DNA of 19,467 nucleotides from an uncultured bacterium. Lineage in GTDB: Bacteria > Actinomycetota > Actinomycetes > S36-B12. Within the stretch, counting starts at the first letter, position 1. Every line of letters begins with the position of its first letter. A program made the position numbers and the translations under genes. The notes beneath the pieces were generated by a model. That model saw nothing but the letters and a program-made list of their open reading frames with translations. It made no database searches and was not told the origin of the DNA. This document shows positions 1 through 6,832 of the stretch, one piece after another. The stretch covers positions 1 through 19,467 of the forward strand of contig CAITYI010000222.1 of the NCBI GenBank assembly GCA_903896585.1, in the 5' to 3' direction.

Positions 1-594
1 GAACTATCAGAAGGTAAAAAGGGGCGGGTGCTAGCGGGCAGCCTGTTATTTGTCCTTGGGTTCAGTGTGGTTTTTGTCTCCTATGGAGCACTGTTTGGTG
101 GAATCGGTTCAGTTCTCCTGGAGTATGCGGACTGGATCAACCGAATTCTCGGCGTGATCGTGATCATCATGGGGTTAGCGTTCATGGGTGTTATTCCTGG
201 ATTACAACGTGAATACCGGTTTCACCAGGTGCCCAAATGGGGTGTTGCGGGTGCGCCACTTTTAGGTTTGGCATTTGGCATTGGTTGGTCACCGTGTATT
301 GGTCCCACACTTACAGCGGTGCAGAGCATGGCATTCTCGGAAGCGAGTGCCGCCCGAGGTGCCCTGCTCTCCCTCGTGTACTCCTTCGGCCTGGGACTAC
401 CTTTTATCTTGCTGGGGTTGCTCTTTACTCGGGCTGCGGGTGCAATTGCATTCCTCCGCCGGCACAACCTGGCCATCATGAGAATCGGTGGTGCCATGCT
501 GGTGCTCGTGGGCATACTTTTGGTGACCGGTTGGTGGATGGATTTCACCATTTGGTTGCGCGTCACCATTCCCGGATTTGAAACGGCGTTGTAA
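1..594 (+). CDS. ccdA: Cytochrome c biogenesis protein CcdA (5'-truncated by window edge)
   Basis: Thiol-disulfide transporter of the cytoplasmic membrane. It carries reducing equivalents from cytoplasmic thioredoxin to the extracytoplasmic side, keeping apocytochrome c cysteines reduced for haem attachment. The frame is open from base 1, so a GTG at 28 is not the true start; the residues before it continue a normal loop. About 198 codons are visible, out of roughly 240 usual for the family. At least four hydrophobic segments can be seen. The motif WSPCIGP (Cys near codon 99 of the visible part) is the second conserved CcdA cysteine site; the first lies upstream of the window. The stop TAA shares its last A with the resB ATG, indicating translational coupling. 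Family and role are clear from motif plus the resB-ccsA neighbours. Confidence 0.93.
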   Translation, partial: ELSEGKKGRVLAGSLLFVLGFSVVFVSYGALFGGIGSVLLEYADWINRILGVIVIIMGLAFMGVIPGLQREYRFHQVPKWGVAGAPLLGLAFGIGWSPCIGPTLTAVQSMAFSEASAARGALLSLVYSFGLGLPFILLGLLFTRAAGAIAFLRRHNLAIMRIGGAMLVLVGILLVTGWWMDFTIWLRVTIPGFETAL

Positions 595-2126
595 TGGCTA
601 CTGAGACCACAACCGAGCAGGTACCACTCCCACCCATGTCTCGTGTGGGCTTTTTCCGCTGGATGTGGCGCCAACTCACCAGCATGAAAACGGCTTTGAT
701 TCTGCTGTTCCTATTGGCGCTGGCCAGCGTCCCCGGGTCAGTAATTCCCCAACGCGGGATCAATCCGATCTTGGTAGATGAGTGGTTGACGGACAATCCG
801 ACCTGGGGGCCGCTGTTAGACACATTCGGTTTCTTCGATGTATTCGCAGCGCCTTGGTTCGCTGCCATCTACATCCTGTTGTTCATCTCTCTCATCGGTT
901 GCGTACTACCCCGCTTAGGTGTTCATTGGCGAGCCATGCGGCAACCGCCACCCCCTGCACCGCGGTATCTCATGCGTCTGGGTGGCGAGACGGCCGAAAT
1001 CAATGAACAACCAGCACTCATTCTCAGTCGTGCTGAAAAATATCTGCACAAGGACCGGTGGCGGGTCATCCGGTCCGGCGAGTCTTGGGTCGCCGCAGAA
1101 AAGGGATACCTCCGGGAAACTGGAAATCTTGTCTTCCATTTTTCTCTGATTCTGATCCTGTTCGCCGTTGCCTACGGCGGGTTGTTTGGGTGGCGCGGCA
1201 ACGTGATTGTTCGCGAGGGAGAAGGATTTTCCAACACCCTGACTCAATACGATGCTTGGAGCGGTGGGCGATTAACGTCACCTGACACGCTGCCGGCATT
1301 TTCCTTCACCTTGGAAGATTTCAATGTTGAGTTCTCTCGCGCGGAATCGCAGCGGGGCGCACCACAGCTTTTTGAAGCAGATGTTTCGGTAGTGCGACCC
1401 GGTGAATCCATGGCGGCCAATGAGCGCATTGAAGTGAATTACCCCATGACAATTGAGTCCGCAAAAATATTTCTCGTGGGACACGGGTATGCACCGCAGT
1501 TCATCATTCGCGATTCCACCGGCAATATCGTTTTTGACGATGCTGTCGTATTCCTGCCCCAAGATGGAAGTTTCACTTCAACCGGAGTGATCAAGGTCCC
1601 AGATTCAACCCCGCAGTTGGGTGTTCGAGGGATCTTTTTGCCCACCACCGCACTCAGCGAAGAACGCGGTCCATTTTCTTCCTTCCCCGCCCCCGATGAC
1701 CCTTCGGTCTTCCTGGGCGCATGGGAGGGCGACCTCGGACTTGACTCGGGAATTCCCCAGAGCGTTTACACCCTGGATTCAGAGTCCATGGAACAACTGG
1801 GTCTTCGGGCATTGCGCCCGGGGGAGACCTGGGAGCTTCCGGGCGGCGCAGGCTCCATTGAATTTGTTGACTTTGAGCGTTGGGCCTCCTTCCAAATCGC
1901 AGCTGATCCGGGGAAAGAGGTTGCGCTCATTGCCTCGATCCTGGCTATTGCGGGTTTGAGTCTTTCGTTATTCATTCAGCGGCGGCGAGTGTGGGTCAAG
2001 GTGCGACCCAACGCGGCAACTGGCGGAACTACGGTGGAAGTAGCAGGATTGGCAAAAGCATCGGGCGATGACCCAAAAGAAAATGTCGATGAACTCGTGA
2101 AGTACCTGATTGGAGAGGCAACGTGA
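594..2126 (+). CDS. resB: Cytochrome c biogenesis protein ResB (Ccs1)
   Basis: Membrane subunit of the system II haem-delivery and cytochrome c synthetase complex, working with CcsA. The 510-residue length fits actinobacterial ResB. Hydrophobic segments lie near residues 32-50, 82-105, 175-197 and 445-462. The large loop between the last two would be extracytoplasmic, as known for the family. The early part includes the stretch PRLGVHWRAMR after the second segment, typical of ResB. The ATG overlaps the ccdA stop by one base and no Shine-Dalgarno is evident, so translation is probably coupled to ccdA. The 3' end overlaps ccsA by 4 nt (GTGA). Haem-binding residues were not assigned. Confidence 0.93.
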   Translation: MATETTTEQVPLPPMSRVGFFRWMWRQLTSMKTALILLFLLALASVPGSVIPQRGINPILVDEWLTDNPTWGPLLDTFGFFDVFAAPWFAAIYILLFISLIGCVLPRLGVHWRAMRQPPPPAPRYLMRLGGETAEINEQPALILSRAEKYLHKDRWRVIRSGESWVAAEKGYLRETGNLVFHFSLILILFAVAYGGLFGWRGNVIVREGEGFSNTLTQYDAWSGGRLTSPDTLPAFSFTLEDFNVEFSRAESQRGAPQLFEADVSVVRPGESMAANERIEVNYPMTIESAKIFLVGHGYAPQFIIRDSTGNIVFDDAVVFLPQDGSFTSTGVIKVPDSTPQLGVRGIFLPTTALSEERGPFSSFPAPDDPSVFLGAWEGDLGLDSGIPQSVYTLDSESMEQLGLRALRPGETWELPGGAGSIEFVDFERWASFQIAADPGKEVALIASILAIAGLSLSLFIQRRRVWVKVRPNAATGGTTVEVAGLAKASGDDPKENVDELVKYLIGEAT

Positions 2127-3049
2127 ATTCCATCGATTTAGCCGAGATGAGTAATAACTTTGTTTATGCGAGCATGATCACCCTCTTTCTCGCGACCATC
2201 TTTTTTGCCCTGAGCTACTCGGCTGGCCGAACCCGAGCAGAAACTCGCGCACTGGTGGATTCCACCGGCTCGGTCATTCCACCTGCGGAAAGCTCATCGA
2301 GCGAAGCCGCCACCACGCCGGCCAACCCAGGTTGGCGAATGGCAAATATCGGACTGTCGCTGTCGTGGCTTTCGGCTGGGCTGCTACTGGTCGGTGTCAT
2401 TGTGCGCTCACTGTGGGCCGACCGCGCTCCTTGGGGCAATATGTATGAGTACTCGATTACATCTGCTCTCGGTATTTTGTTGGTGTACCTGATCTGGTCA
2501 ACGCGCCGTGATCTGCGGTGGTTGGGCTTATTCGTCACCATTCCAGCCCTGCTGACGCTTGGCTTAGCAGTTACCGTCCTGTATACCGAGGCCGCACAAC
2601 TTGTCCCAGCCCTCAAGTCGTATTGGTTGGTAATCCACGTGCTTGCTGCAATCATTTGCGGTGGAGCGTTCACGGTTGCGGCGGCGACCGCGGGCCTGTC
2701 CCTCATTGCGGATCGACACTGGATCAAGCAACTTCCCAGCCGCGAGACCCTGGAAAAACTCACCCATCGAATTATTGCTTTCTCATTCCCACTGTGGACA
2801 TTCGCGGTGATCGCGGGGGCGATCTGGGCCGAAAATGCGTGGGGTCGTTATTGGGGCTGGGATCCTAAGGAGACGTGGGCTTTTATTACTTGGGTTATTT
2901 TCGCTGCGTATTTGCACGCTCGATCCACCGCAGGGTGGAAACACCAAAAAGCGTCTGTGATTGCAATTTTGGGATGGGTGGCATTCTTAATTAACTATTT
3001 CGGTGTGAATATTTTTGTGAACAGCTTGCACAGTTACGCGGGCGTTTAA
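2123..3049 (+). CDS. ccsA: Cytochrome c biogenesis protein CcsA/ResC (haem handling)
   Basis: Polytopic membrane protein that carries haem across the membrane and, with ResB, attaches it to CXXCH motifs of c-type cytochromes. The diagnostic tryptophan-rich haem motif WGWDPKETW is at residues 244-252. Conserved flanking histidines are visible at about His172 (YWLVIH) and His303 (NSLHSYAG). The protein has 308 residues, with a first membrane segment at 14-31, a polar Ser/Ala-rich linker at about 45-70, then the CcsA domain. It starts with GTG overlapping the resB TGA; a purine-rich GGAGAGG sits about 6 nt upstream. Its stop lies 29 bp from the stop of the convergent next gene, and no stem-loop terminator is seen in that gap. 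Confidence 0.95.
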   Translation: MNSIDLAEMSNNFVYASMITLFLATIFFALSYSAGRTRAETRALVDSTGSVIPPAESSSSEAATTPANPGWRMANIGLSLSWLSAGLLLVGVIVRSLWADRAPWGNMYEYSITSALGILLVYLIWSTRRDLRWLGLFVTIPALLTLGLAVTVLYTEAAQLVPALKSYWLVIHVLAAIICGGAFTVAAATAGLSLIADRHWIKQLPSRETLEKLTHRIIAFSFPLWTFAVIAGAIWAENAWGRYWGWDPKETWAFITWVIFAAYLHARSTAGWKHQKASVIAILGWVAFLINYFGVNIFVNSLHSYAGV

Positions 3050-3078
3050 TTCTCTTTACTGGTGGACAGCGGGTTCAT

Positions 3079-3387
3079 TCAGGGATTTTGTTCGCGGCGC
3101 TTGCGCATTTTGTCTGACCACGCTCGTTCTTCCAGGGTGCGCAGGAACTTGGGGTCATCGTCTGGAGCCCGTGGGGAGCGGCGCTTGGACCGGTAGCCAG
3201 ACTGCGGCCACACTCTGCCGAAGAATAACCAGAACACACCACCCACAATAGGCAGAACAACGGCAATAATCATCCAGACATATTTGGGCAGCGTTCGGGT
3301 ACTGGACTTTGGAGTGCGGGCCACGTCAATGACGGTGTAAATATAAAAAGCGAGCGCGAGAAGCACACCACCGGCTCTTAAGACCAT
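3079..3387 (-). CDS. Small membrane protein, phospholipase D nuclease N-terminal (PLDc_N)-like
   Basis: A 102-residue protein. Two hydrophobic segments lie at about 4-20 and 38-57, followed by a basic/acidic tail rich in Arg, Lys and Asp from about 63. The pattern of a first helix, an IDVARTP-type loop, PKYVWMIIAVVLPIVGGVFWLFFGR and a polar tail resembles the PLDc_N domain (the N-terminal membrane part of cardiolipin synthases) as found in stand-alone actinobacterial proteins. No HKD catalytic motif is present, so it is not itself a phospholipase. A strong Shine-Dalgarno (GAAGGGAGG) lies just before the ATG. Comparable small membrane proteins sit next to ccsA in other actinobacteria, but the function is unknown. 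Confidence 0.75.
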   Translation of the reverse strand: MVLRAGGVLLALAFYIYTVIDVARTPKSSTRTLPKYVWMIIAVVLPIVGGVFWLFFGRVWPQSGYRSKRRSPRAPDDDPKFLRTLEERAWSDKMRKRREQNP

Positions 3388-3400
3388 GTGTGCCTCCCTT
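3388..3400 (-). promoter_or_regulatory. Strong ribosome binding site of the PLDc_N-like gene
   Basis: Read on the minus strand, TGAAGGGAGG precedes CAC and the ATG at 3387. It is one of the clearest Shine-Dalgarno sequences in the window and supports this start. The GGAGG part is close to the ATG (3 nt), while the AAGGG part gives more usual spacing. Confidence 0.6.
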
Positions 3401-3487
3401 CAGGTGCTCAAGTTCAACGAATTCAATTTCGCCTACCCGCACATTTTCCCCCATGTTTTGAGGTTTTGCTGTTCCGAGGGTAAACCA

Positions 3488-3865
3488 ATGCTCTCACAGT
3501 CGCAGGGGTACGGTGCCCTTGTGGGAATTCGTGGTCGGGCGTGGGTCATGTACACCTTGTTTCGGGTGCTGTTTTTGGCGGTGGCCTGGCTACTTATTCA
3601 GGTCACAACACCGATTCGCGGAGTGTGGGCGATTGCCCTCGCGATTGTCATTTCAGCGGTTTTCAGCATCTTGTTGCTCGGCCGCCAGCGCGATGCCATG
3701 AGCGGATCCATGTTCGGCTTTTTCCGCAGAATCAATGAGCGAATCGATGCTGCGGCGGCAAAAGAGGATTTTGACGACTTAACCGTGACTCAGGGCGAGG
3801 CCCAGTCCGAAAGTGATTCCATAAATGAACAGGAGGATCCCGGTCGACTTGAGAACCGGGATTAA
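3488..3865 (+). CDS. DUF4229 family small membrane protein
   Basis: The 125-residue product has two hydrophobic segments (about 21-40 and 46-65). These are followed by a GRQRDAMSGSM loop, a RRINERIDAAAA stretch and an acidic, polar tail. This layout matches actinobacterial DUF4229 proteins, whose function is unknown. The start is placed at ATG 3488, preceded by GAGGG at a suitable distance; the frame is open further upstream to 3386, but that part overlaps the divergent gene's start and looks non-coding. ATG 3548 (just before the first membrane segment) is an alternative. The last 87 nt overlap the 3' end of menA on the other strand. The acidic tail is therefore antisense to conserved menA sequence, and may be shaped by it. 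Confidence 0.72.
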   Translation: MLSQSQGYGALVGIRGRAWVMYTLFRVLFLAVAWLLIQVTTPIRGVWAIALAIVISAVFSILLLGRQRDAMSGSMFGFFRRINERIDAAAAKEDFDDLTVTQGEAQSESDSINEQEDPGRLENRD

Positions 3866-4660
3866 TGCGGGCCCGAGCGCCCCACGTGCAATTAATCTCA
3901 CGGGTTGAATTGCAAAGGGCAATGCGAGAAATGCCAGCAAAGTAAATGGAGTGGCGATAAAGGCAGTAATTGCCGGTGCGCTAAAGGCCACTGCCACGGT
4001 TGCATAAAAGAGCTTTCGGGTATCTGGATCCCCTAGCCGCACTGCAAGTGTTCGCTTGCCGTGTTCGGTGTCACTGGGAATATCGCGCAGGTTATTTGCA
4101 ATCAAAATAGAGCAGGAGAGGGCCCCTACCCCGACACCCGCCCACAGTGAAGTTGCCGAGAGTTGCAGAGTTTGTACATAAACAGTTCCCATCACGGGGA
4201 TCAGGCCAAAAAAAATGAAAACGAATAATTCGCCCAAACCCGCATAGCCATACGGTCGAGAGCCACCGGTATAAAACCAGGCGGCGGCAACACAGGTGGC
4301 TCCCACAGCGAATAACCACCACTGAGCGGTGAGGAATACCAGCAAGGTTCCGGCCACCATGGCAATGCCAAAAAAGGTGAATGCCACGCGACGAACTGCA
4401 AGGGGCCTGGCCAGGCCCTGACCCACCAATCGCACCGGTCCCACTCGAACTCGATCGGTGCCTCGAATCCCGTCGCTGTAGTCGTTGGAGTAATTGACTC
4501 CGATCTGCAGGGCGAGGGCAACAATCAGCGCCAGTGCACTGCGAACGGCATTGAATGCTCCGGCACCGAAAGCAATTCCCACACCAATAGCAATCGGGGC
4601 AAATGCCGCCGATAGCGTGCGCGGGCGCGCACCTGCTATCCACTCTGCCGTTGTCGCCAC
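3779..4660 (-). CDS. menA: 1,4-dihydroxy-2-naphthoate polyprenyltransferase
   Basis: Membrane enzyme of the UbiA superfamily that prenylates 1,4-dihydroxy-2-naphthoate to give demethylmenaquinone. The first Asp-rich motif, NYSNDYSDG, is at residues 56-64. The second region reads NNLRDIPSDTEHGKRTLA, the MenA form of the second Asp motif. The N-terminus, WIAGARPRTL, is typical of MenA. The 293-residue length and multiple hydrophobic segments fit the family. The GTG start lies 3 nt after the menE stop, so menE-menA form an operon; no good Shine-Dalgarno is visible, which suggests coupling. The 3' end overlaps the convergent DUF4229 gene by 87 nt. Confidence 0.95.
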   Translation of the reverse strand: MATTAEWIAGARPRTLSAAFAPIAIGVGIAFGAGAFNAVRSALALIVALALQIGVNYSNDYSDGIRGTDRVRVGPVRLVGQGLARPLAVRRVAFTFFGIAMVAGTLLVFLTAQWWLFAVGATCVAAAWFYTGGSRPYGYAGLGELFVFIFFGLIPVMGTVYVQTLQLSATSLWAGVGVGALSCSILIANNLRDIPSDTEHGKRTLAVRLGDPDTRKLFYATVAVAFSAPAITAFIATPFTLLAFLALPFAIQPVRLIARGALGPALIPVLKSTGILLFIYGITFGLGLALSHG

Positions 4661-4663
4661 GCG

Positions 4664-5857
4664 CTAACCGTAAAGGTTCGGGTGTGCGAGTGACTGAATC
4701 CGTTGCCGATCAGGTTTCCCATTGGGTAAATAAGGCAATGAATCGACCACCAAGAACCGTGGTACCGCAATATTGCCTAAACGTTGGGAAATGGCAGAGC
4801 GAAGGTCTTCTTCAATAATTTCGCTTGCGCCGGTGACCACAACAACCGCGGTTAGATCCGGCAGCACATAACTGTCGCTGACCAACGGGTGGGCATCGAT
4901 AATCTCTTTGATTGCCTGAAGTGAGATATTCACTCCATTCACAATGACAACGTCGTCTGTGCGCCCGCTTACATGGAGAACGTCGTTGCTCTCTTTCTCT
5001 CCGAAATCGCGCGTGGTGAATGAACCTTGGAAAAGTTCTAAGGACCCGGTGGACGTTTGTGGTCGATACCCCGTGGCAATTACCGGACCGGAAATGGTGA
5101 TTACCCGAGTTTGTGGATTGATATCAATGTTCACACCTGGAGCCGCGACACCACTGAAAACGCACCCGCCACTTGTTTCCGTCATGCCGTAGGTGAACAG
5201 AACGGGGATTCCTTGATCACGAGCGTGAATCTGATCACTGAGCGGTGTTGCTGACCCACCTACCAAAACAGTCGCACACCGGGAGAGCGCCTGGGTACCT
5301 TCCTCGGTAGATAGGAGTCGGCGAAGCTGGGTGGGGACCAAAGAAATCATGGCGGGGGAGTCGCCGCACAACCGCAGCGCCTTCGTGACCTCCTCGGCAC
5401 TGAATACTCCAGCGCCGGCCACACTTTCCAGTGCAATTGGGGGAAGACCTGCCGCAATCGATCGCATCAGGACATTGAATCCGCCAATAGATGTCACCGG
5501 TAGGGCCGCGATCCAGCGAGGTGGTGCCTTGAAGTCCTGTCCAATGGCACCACCGGAGTTGATAAACACATTGAGCGCACCGAGTTGGGCGGCGGAGAAC
5601 TCCACCCCACGTGGATTTCCGGTGGAACCCGAGGTACTCAGCACGGCGATGGTGTCGGATTGGACTGGCGAATCCAAGCTGATCGCGATTCGGATCGCTT
5701 CCACCATGGATGCGGGGAAGTGCTTGCTGACCCCGGGAATGGGAGCCACCGCGCGCGATGTATCCAGGGCTCGGACAAGCTGTTCGAACATGGCGTCAAC
5801 CCCGCGCGCCCCGGCAACAACCTCAACGGGGGTGAGTTGATTCTGACCGGTGTTCAT
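4664..5857 (-). CDS. menE: o-Succinylbenzoate-CoA ligase
   Basis: ANL-superfamily enzyme that adenylates o-succinylbenzoate and forms its CoA thioester for MenB. The 397 residues are short for ANL enzymes but usual for actinobacterial MenE. The P-loop STSGSTGNPRGV is at 74-85, YGMTETSG is the A5-type motif, SGRTDDVVIVNG is the A8-type hinge, and the catalytic lysine is Lys381 in LPNGKPDR. The residues 375-381 (P-YLPN-G-K) match the PX4GK pattern recognised in acyl-CoA synthetases whose catalytic lysine is acetylated by Pat enzymes. The start at ATG 5857 has no Shine-Dalgarno but has TAGTCT exactly 6 nt upstream, so the mRNA is probably leaderless. It diverges from menB and is followed by menA. 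Confidence 0.95.
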   Translation of the reverse strand: MNTGQNQLTPVEVVAGARGVDAMFEQLVRALDTSRAVAPIPGVSKHFPASMVEAIRIAISLDSPVQSDTIAVLSTSGSTGNPRGVEFSAAQLGALNVFINSGGAIGQDFKAPPRWIAALPVTSIGGFNVLMRSIAAGLPPIALESVAGAGVFSAEEVTKALRLCGDSPAMISLVPTQLRRLLSTEEGTQALSRCATVLVGGSATPLSDQIHARDQGIPVLFTYGMTETSGGCVFSGVAAPGVNIDINPQTRVITISGPVIATGYRPQTSTGSLELFQGSFTTRDFGEKESNDVLHVSGRTDDVVIVNGVNISLQAIKEIIDAHPLVSDSYVLPDLTAVVVVTGASEIIEEDLRSAISQRLGNIAVPRFLVVDSLPYLPNGKPDRQRIQSLAHPNLYG

Positions 5858-5863
5858 TGGGCG

Positions 5864-5869
5864 AGACTA
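5864..5869 (-). promoter_or_regulatory. Likely -10 box of a leaderless menE promoter
   Basis: On the minus strand TAGTCT, then CGCCCA, then ATG (5857). TANNNT followed by 6 nt and the start codon is the layout of leaderless transcripts in actinobacteria, placing the transcript start at the A of the ATG. No clear -35 is seen; it would fall on the menB start region. Confidence 0.55.
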
Positions 5870-5880
5870 GGAGATGCGGG

Positions 5881-5886
5881 TAATCT
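5881..5886 (+). promoter_or_regulatory. Likely -10 box of a leaderless menB promoter
   Basis: TAATCT is followed by CGAGTC and ATG 5893: TANNNT, 6 nt, start codon. There is no Shine-Dalgarno. A weak -35 candidate, TTGGGC at 5857-5862, has an 18-nt spacer but overlaps the first base of the divergent menE start codon. Confidence 0.55.
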
Positions 5887-5892
5887 CGAGTC

Positions 5893-6825
5893 ATGGACAC
5901 TCGCAAACTCTATGAACTCCCTCCGGTCGCGGCCCCAAATTCTCCTGCGCTAGCCGACCCGGGCTACTCCTCGATCATTCCGGCATGTGATTGGAAATCT
6001 GTGGGGGACTTCACCGATATTTCCTATGAACTTGGCACCGGTGACTGTGAGGGTATTGCCAAAATAACTATTCGCCGTCCAGAAAAACGAAATGCTTTCC
6101 GGCCCCAAACACTTTTTGAATTAAGCGATGCATTCAATGCCGCTAGGGACGATGATGGAGTGGGAGTGGTCATCCTCACCGGCCAGGGTGATTTGGCGTT
6201 CTGTTCCGGCGGTGATCAGGTAATCCGTGGCGACGACGGCTACATCGGTGGCGACTCAGTTGCCCATAAAGGAATTGGCCGTCTCAACGTGCTTGACCTC
6301 CAGATTCAAATTCGCAGGCTTCCCAAGCCGGTCATTGCCATGGTTGCGGGATATGCGATTGGCGGTGGGCATGTTCTGCATGTGGTGTGCGATATCACTG
6401 TCGCAGCTGACAACGCGAGGTTTGGTCAAACCGGTCCTCGAGTCGGATCCTTTGACGGCGGGTTCGGATCAGGTCTGTTAGCCCGCACAATTGGCCAGAA
6501 GCGTTCGCGCGAAGTGTGGTACACCTGCAATCAATACGGTGCGGAACAGGCTTATGACTGGGGATTGGTCAACGAGGTTGTTCCCCTTCCTGAATTGGAG
6601 CAGGCGACCTGCGATATTGCGAACAACATGTTGACCATGTCGCCACTGGCGCTGCGCATGCTCAAGGCATCACATAATGCCGTGGACGATGGCCTTGCAG
6701 GAGTCCAACAACTCGCAGGCGATTCCACCCTGTTGTTCTACATGACCGAAGAAGCTCAGGAAGGGCGCGACGCTTTCAAGGAAAAGCGGGAGCCCAATTT
6801 TTCGCGCTTCCCCAAACGTCCGTAA
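5893..6825 (+). CDS. menB: 1,4-Dihydroxy-2-naphthoyl-CoA synthase (type I signature)
   Basis: Crotonase-family enzyme that closes the second ring: o-succinylbenzoyl-CoA to 1,4-dihydroxy-2-naphthoyl-CoA. It has 310 residues, with an N-terminal extension of about 45 residues before the crotonase core as in mycobacterial MenB. Oxyanion-hole region: FCSGGDQ at 103-109 and GYAIGGGH further on. Active-site stretch QTGPRVGSFDGGFGS: Gly181, Ser186, Asp188. Gly181 aligns with E. coli Gly156, where bicarbonate binds in type I MenB; M. tuberculosis MenB has Asp185 there. The C-terminal LFYMTEEAQEGRDAF and FSRFPKRP are strongly E. coli-like. The start at ATG 5893 is supported by the leaderless -10 box. 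menC follows after 7 bp. Confidence 0.96.
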   Translation: MDTRKLYELPPVAAPNSPALADPGYSSIIPACDWKSVGDFTDISYELGTGDCEGIAKITIRRPEKRNAFRPQTLFELSDAFNAARDDDGVGVVILTGQGDLAFCSGGDQVIRGDDGYIGGDSVAHKGIGRLNVLDLQIQIRRLPKPVIAMVAGYAIGGGHVLHVVCDITVAADNARFGQTGPRVGSFDGGFGSGLLARTIGQKRSREVWYTCNQYGAEQAYDWGLVNEVVPLPELEQATCDIANNMLTMSPLALRMLKASHNAVDDGLAGVQQLAGDSTLLFYMTEEAQEGRDAFKEKREPNFSRFPKRP

Positions 6826-6832
6826 ACCGGCT

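Noticed and set aside
222..674. Minus-strand open frame across ccdA and resB
   Set aside because: Shadow of the plus-strand genes; composition is biased, with no recognisable domain and no start context.
3016..3033. Rex-like sequence TTGTGAACAGCTTGCACA near the ccsA end
   Set aside because: Only the left half matches the Rex consensus; the right half is shifted and it lies within conserved ccsA coding sequence (NSLHSYAG region).
3050..3078. Possible terminator between ccsA and the convergent small membrane gene
   Set aside because: Only 29 bp, without a GC-rich stem and T-run on either strand.
3386..3487. Upstream extension of the DUF4229 frame to ATG 3386
   Set aside because: The region overlaps the start and Shine-Dalgarno of the divergent gene, and the encoded residues do not fit the family. 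ATG 3488 has its own purine-rich site.
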